64,000 bases of DNA from Tubiluchus corallicola (lineage: Eukaryota > Priapulida > Priapulimorpha > Priapulimorphida > Tubiluchidae), in assembly GCA_030141605.1 (NCBI GenBank), contig JAQGDQ010000013.1:1309947-1373946 (forward strand), in the 5' to 3' direction. Position 1 is the first letter of the stretch; each line of letters starts with the position of its first letter. The translations under genes were made by a program, and so were the position numbers. Shown here one piece after another: positions 60,319 to 64,000 of this stretch. Below the pieces are notes generated by a model that searched no databases, was not told the origin of the DNA, and was given only the letters and a program-made list of their open reading frames with translations.

Positions 60319-60445
60319 GCCTGACTTTGAATTGAAGAGGCGATGAGGTTTCCAGTCTGGTGAAGAAGAATCTTGTGCTCCTAGACATTGGTTTGCTTAG
60401 CAGATTATTGAGTTTGCTGACATGGCTCATTTTCTACCAAATGAG
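60319..60445 (+). CDS. Exon candidate of an unknown plus-strand gene, partial
   Basis: A strong acceptor (atttttag, ending 60318), or a second one (gtttgcttag, ending 60398), is followed by an open stretch ending at a perfect donor (ATGAG|gtaagt, 60446). In the frame that fits the second acceptor in phase 0 it reads QIIEFADMAHFLPNE. If the ATG at 60422 is the start, it encodes MAHFLPNE and the rest is 5' UTR. No downstream exon could be joined with confidence. The product is unknown. Confidence 0.35.
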
Positions 60446-61974
60446 GTAAGTCACAAATTTGACAATTTATCTTCACTGCCAAAATTTTCAATTATATTTC
60501 ATTAACATTATGATGTTGTACTTATTGATGCTGCTCCAGATACACTTTTTTGCCGGATAGCGAATACCAGATATCATCGAATATTTCCTCAAATTAACTT
60601 CCGGATTCGGATTATAACCAGATGGGTTAGCTAAATTAGGATTGAATATGCGGATCAGTTCGTATAGTGAAAAATTAGTAAATGTTTGCAAACTTTAGCA
60701 TTTTCATTTAGCTTATCATCTTAAAGGACCTAGCATGGAGGTACACCCGTATTACCACATTGAAACGAAAAAAGATGCGTCTAAAATTTTTGCCATAAAA
60801 TCACCAACATAGGTTAAAATGATCTTTAAGTTTTTTGGTAATATTTTATTTATTTGTTTTCGGCTGTCAAATTATTTGAAAACTGCTTTCCATTGCACAG
60901 TACGAAAACCAGATAGCAAATATTTGCAAATATCAAATTTTTATAACTACCAGATAATATGAGATACGAGTACCCTCAAAATCTCGCAAATATCACCATC
61001 TTCTGATACTAATATCAGGAGCAACACTAGTACTCATTGATGTAATACAATCACGTAGCTGATTGAATTTATTATGGGTCATCTTTGCACACATCAGCAG
61101 TTTAAAAGAACGATTGTGTAGACATTAGTTCAAAATAAAGCGTGCTCTAAAATATTGAAAACTAAAATAGCTTTTCTAAATCAAAGCTTATACTAAATAA
61201 TCATTACCTTGGATAGTTAATTTTTATTAAACTTTCAAAGCTCCCACTGCTCGGTGAATCCACTAAGACTGACGATGGCGCCTCTTTATCACATTCGCAT
61301 TTGACAAATAGGCGCAGTACCACTGCTCATGAACTGCAGTCTTTGTCTGTGATGTCAGTGTGACATGGAGCTCATTTTCTTGACAACACATCAACATCTT
61401 ATAACAGTCTTCGCTTATGCAAGCGTGCTTGACATGCATGCCTACCATGCTCAAACTATGGTTAGTTTGTGATGTAAGAGATAGCTGTTTTCGGTTGCCA
61501 TTAATTTAACTTTCTAAAGTAATTATTCAAATATTAGAAACAACTGCTAACTTTTATATGTATATTGTGGACAGTAAGCTAAAATGAGGTTGAGTCTGAT
61601 CAATCGCCCACTTTTTCTTTTAGTCGTTCAGTCCCCCTCTGATCCCCATTGGTAATCTGAGTTGTTTTGTCATACTGCTCATTTCATACCATCATGCGTG
61701 GTTTAGCTAATTTTCGTCCTATTGGTTTGCGGCATGATTTGCAGTGGTGAACATTTTTTTAATATTTGTTGTGAATTGGGTAAACTTGTGGGTTTAGATT
61801 TTTTGAAATCCTTGTGCATTACTTAGTCTTTTGCTTGTAACTGGTATTGGTGTAAGTTCACTGTAAGTTCACTAGACTGTAGTCATCTATAGTAGACAAG
61901 AACCTAATCTAGATTTTATCCTAGATTTAGTTCGAGTTTCACCTTTGTAGGCTTTGCAATCAGTTTATTACTAA

Positions 61975-62115
61975 TACTTCTCAGTTGAGTCAGCCCCAGC
62001 ATTGCCCAGTATCTGCAGTTTGGGAATTTTTCATCATTTTTGAAAATGGCGAAACAAGTGCTACGAATTCTTTTGATATATTTGGCTTTTTTTACTTTAT
62101 TGATAAAATTTAGTC
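61975..62115 (+). other. Open, BED-finger-like stretch, unassigned
   Basis: After an acceptor-like aatacttctcag the plus strand is open for 42 codons and contains SAVWEFFIIFENGETSA. This loosely resembles the S-x-VW-x-x-F...G-x-x-x-x start of BED zinc fingers in hAT transposases, but the expected cysteines are missing. It could be a transposase relic or an exon of the gene suspected at 60.4 kb. Confidence 0.2.
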
Positions 62116-63429
62116 CTGAAAATCAAATAAATGATTACAAATAAATGGCGAAGGGTCATTGTTGAAATCTTATAGGTAGTGTCTTTTTATATGTAAAATA
62201 CTTGGTAAGACAACACAATTCGAAAATAAGTTTTATAGCAGCAATATTTATGTATTCTATCCGACTTGAGATCAACCGATGATCGACCGGTATCTGTGGA
62301 ACAGCAAAGTTGAACTTGACCAGCTCATTACCCAAAAATTCTGATCAGCCTGTTGCAAACAGATTGCAATTAGCATTCTAACTTAATGCACAGAAAAGTT
62401 CTCAATGGCAAGAATAGGTATACTTTGTCAGAAATGTCAAAACAAACACAGAAAACACACAAGGTTTAAGCACTTTTTATACAGCTCCACATTTTGCAAG
62501 CCACCCGCTCTACAACTACAGATATGTAATAGTTGTGGTAGGATTGGAGCCTAGCACATTATGAAATATAATTCTCTATGATGAAACCATGAAACAACAG
62601 GGCTGAGTGCATATATAATTCCTCCATGAACGAGATGGAAAACGTGGGACAGTGTGGCAAATGAGAAAGTTCGGAAGCAGTTTTCTCAGGAGTCACCAAT
62701 CCATTTACTGATTGGGCTCAATGTTGCTTAGTTATTCTCCTCGCCTCCACTATGTTCTAACAAAAAAATCAGGAAAAAGTAAAAAGAAAGAACGAATTAC
62801 TTATACTAAGTGCTAATAACTACTAGTACCAATATTATTACTGGTAATATTAATAAATTCATTATTAAAATAATGTGGAATATATAATACACATATATAA
62901 TAAAATATAATATAATATAATTTATGATAAAATATATTAACAAAATATATTTAATAAAATATTATTACTAATCGCTTTTAAGTTACTGGTGCTAACTTTT
63001 ATTTAAGAGCATATTGTGCATATTGTCATGTTCATAAAGATGGAAATGCAGAATTCATCTACTTAATGCACGTGATTGTGAATTCTGTTAACTTTTGTTA
63101 ACAAAAACAATACTGTACCTGCATTGTATATCCATTATCAGTGGCTAAGCTTTGAACATCGTCAGCATTACTTATTTTTGGTACATTTTCTTCCACCATA
63201 TTTTTACGTTTTATTAAATTTATGCGACAATTTTGTAGCTCTTTGTCTTTTTTATATTTTAAAATGTTCATGATTGTGTTGTAATGGTGAACAGAATTTG
63301 GTGTAACCCACAGTAGAATTTTAGCAAGTTGGCATGTTTTTGTGAATTTTGGTAAAAATGTAATGGCATATTATCTGCATTAGTAAGCATAAGCATTGGT
63401 AGCTTAATTGCTTTCCTGAGTCAAATATA
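62116..63429. other. Intergenic, nothing firm
   Basis: AT-rich, with an almost pure A/T block at 62860-62960. At 62698-62745 the phrase tccatttactgattgggctc matches the repeat fragment at 44804. On the minus strand near 62480-62520 a D-arm-like phrase (tagttgtagagcgggtggct) hints at another tRNA-derived repeat without a B box. Confidence 0.35.
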
Positions 63430-63614
63430 TCACGAATCCAACGTATAACTGTGGAGTGGAATTACAAACTGCTCTTCACTCTCTATGTGGTTGCCCTTTA
63501 GTAAACACGTCTACTAGAAATGAATTTTTATCTCACTTGAACAATCAAGATCTGGAGTGCATATATATTAAGAAAGACAAAGAATTAATGGCAGCTTTTG
63601 TAAAACTAATATGA
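63430..63614 (+). pseudogene. Retroelement-like coding remnant
   Basis: One plus-strand frame reads ELQTALHSLCGCPLVN, then TRNEFLSHLNNQDLECIYIK and ends VKLI before a TGA. The layout (a Cys/His phrase followed by an R-x-E-F-x-x-x-L segment) resembles the last part of LINE-like polyproteins. A terminal AATAAA was not found. The 5' part is absent. Confidence 0.35.
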
Positions 63615-64000
63615 GATCCATTTATTTTTAAAACTGCATTGAGGAACTCTGTTTAAAAGCGTGCATTAACTTTATCAATATTTTTTAGTGAATGTAAAAA
63701 TAATGTTGTTAATAATATGGCCAGATGATAGTTTGAAAGTTTTTTCGGGAATTAGTATCTTTGTCAATATTAATTATTCTGAGTAACCGTGGTATTATAG
63801 AATCTATACATATAATCTATATGTATGTTTGTTAATTTGCAACATCGTCTTACATTTTACGCGCGTTTGTTTGTAAATAATTAAAGTAATTTATTTGTAA
63901 CTGCAAACAGAGGAAATATAAGTAATTAGTAAGCTCTGATAAATAATATCGGTTGAAGAATTTAGACATTTCATCCAAACAGCTAGTTTTTTTAGTTTCT
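63615..64000. other. Window end, nothing recognised
   Basis: AT-rich sequence with no supported gene, RNA or repeat. Confidence 0.4.

Overview
This is animal (metazoan) nuclear DNA: AT-rich, intron-dense and full of small transposon relics. Every confidently assembled gene is split into short exons. Joining the exons by splice sites and reading phase gives three complete animal-type protein genes. The species cannot be named from the window; a marine or other invertebrate is a reasonable guess, because the proteins align with human ones but are well diverged. There is no operon structure, CRISPR array, phage or bacterial feature.

Layout. 1-7.8 kb is gene-poor and holds a decayed coding region, a LINE-like tail and a Tigger-like MITE. 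7.8-10.2 kb is a large minisatellite with a unit of about 62 bp. 10.9-28.3 kb is a complete minus-strand gene for an RBM33-like RNA-binding protein (17 coding exons, 1080 aa), with many TIR elements in its introns. 28.3-36.8 kb is intergenic: TIR elements, degenerate retroelement pieces, a zinc-ribbon-like ORF, a CGGBP1-like relic and a CRE-bearing promoter-like patch. 36.8-46.2 kb is a complete plus-strand astacin metalloprotease gene (13 coding exons, 672 aa: signal peptide, prodomain, astacin, EGF, CUB, Gly/Thr/Asp repeat, Cys-rich tail). 46.7-53.0 kb is a complete minus-strand TSFM gene, mitochondrial elongation factor Ts (7 exons, 308 aa), convergent with the astacin gene. 53-64 kb is poorly resolved: a possible small minus-strand gene (55.4-57.4 kb), a tRNA-like repeat head, dispersed repeats, one good plus-strand exon candidate at 60.3-60.4 kb and a retroelement remnant near the end.

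The three genes are functionally unrelated neighbours: RNA metabolism, a secreted protease and mitochondrial translation. I found no convincing new biological system. The most interesting items are the higher-order minisatellite, a probable GC-AG intron in the astacin gene, the minisatellite-encoded linker and 12-Cys tail of the astacin, a deletion derivative of a pogo/Tigger transposon, and several TIR/MITE families with two or three copies in the window.
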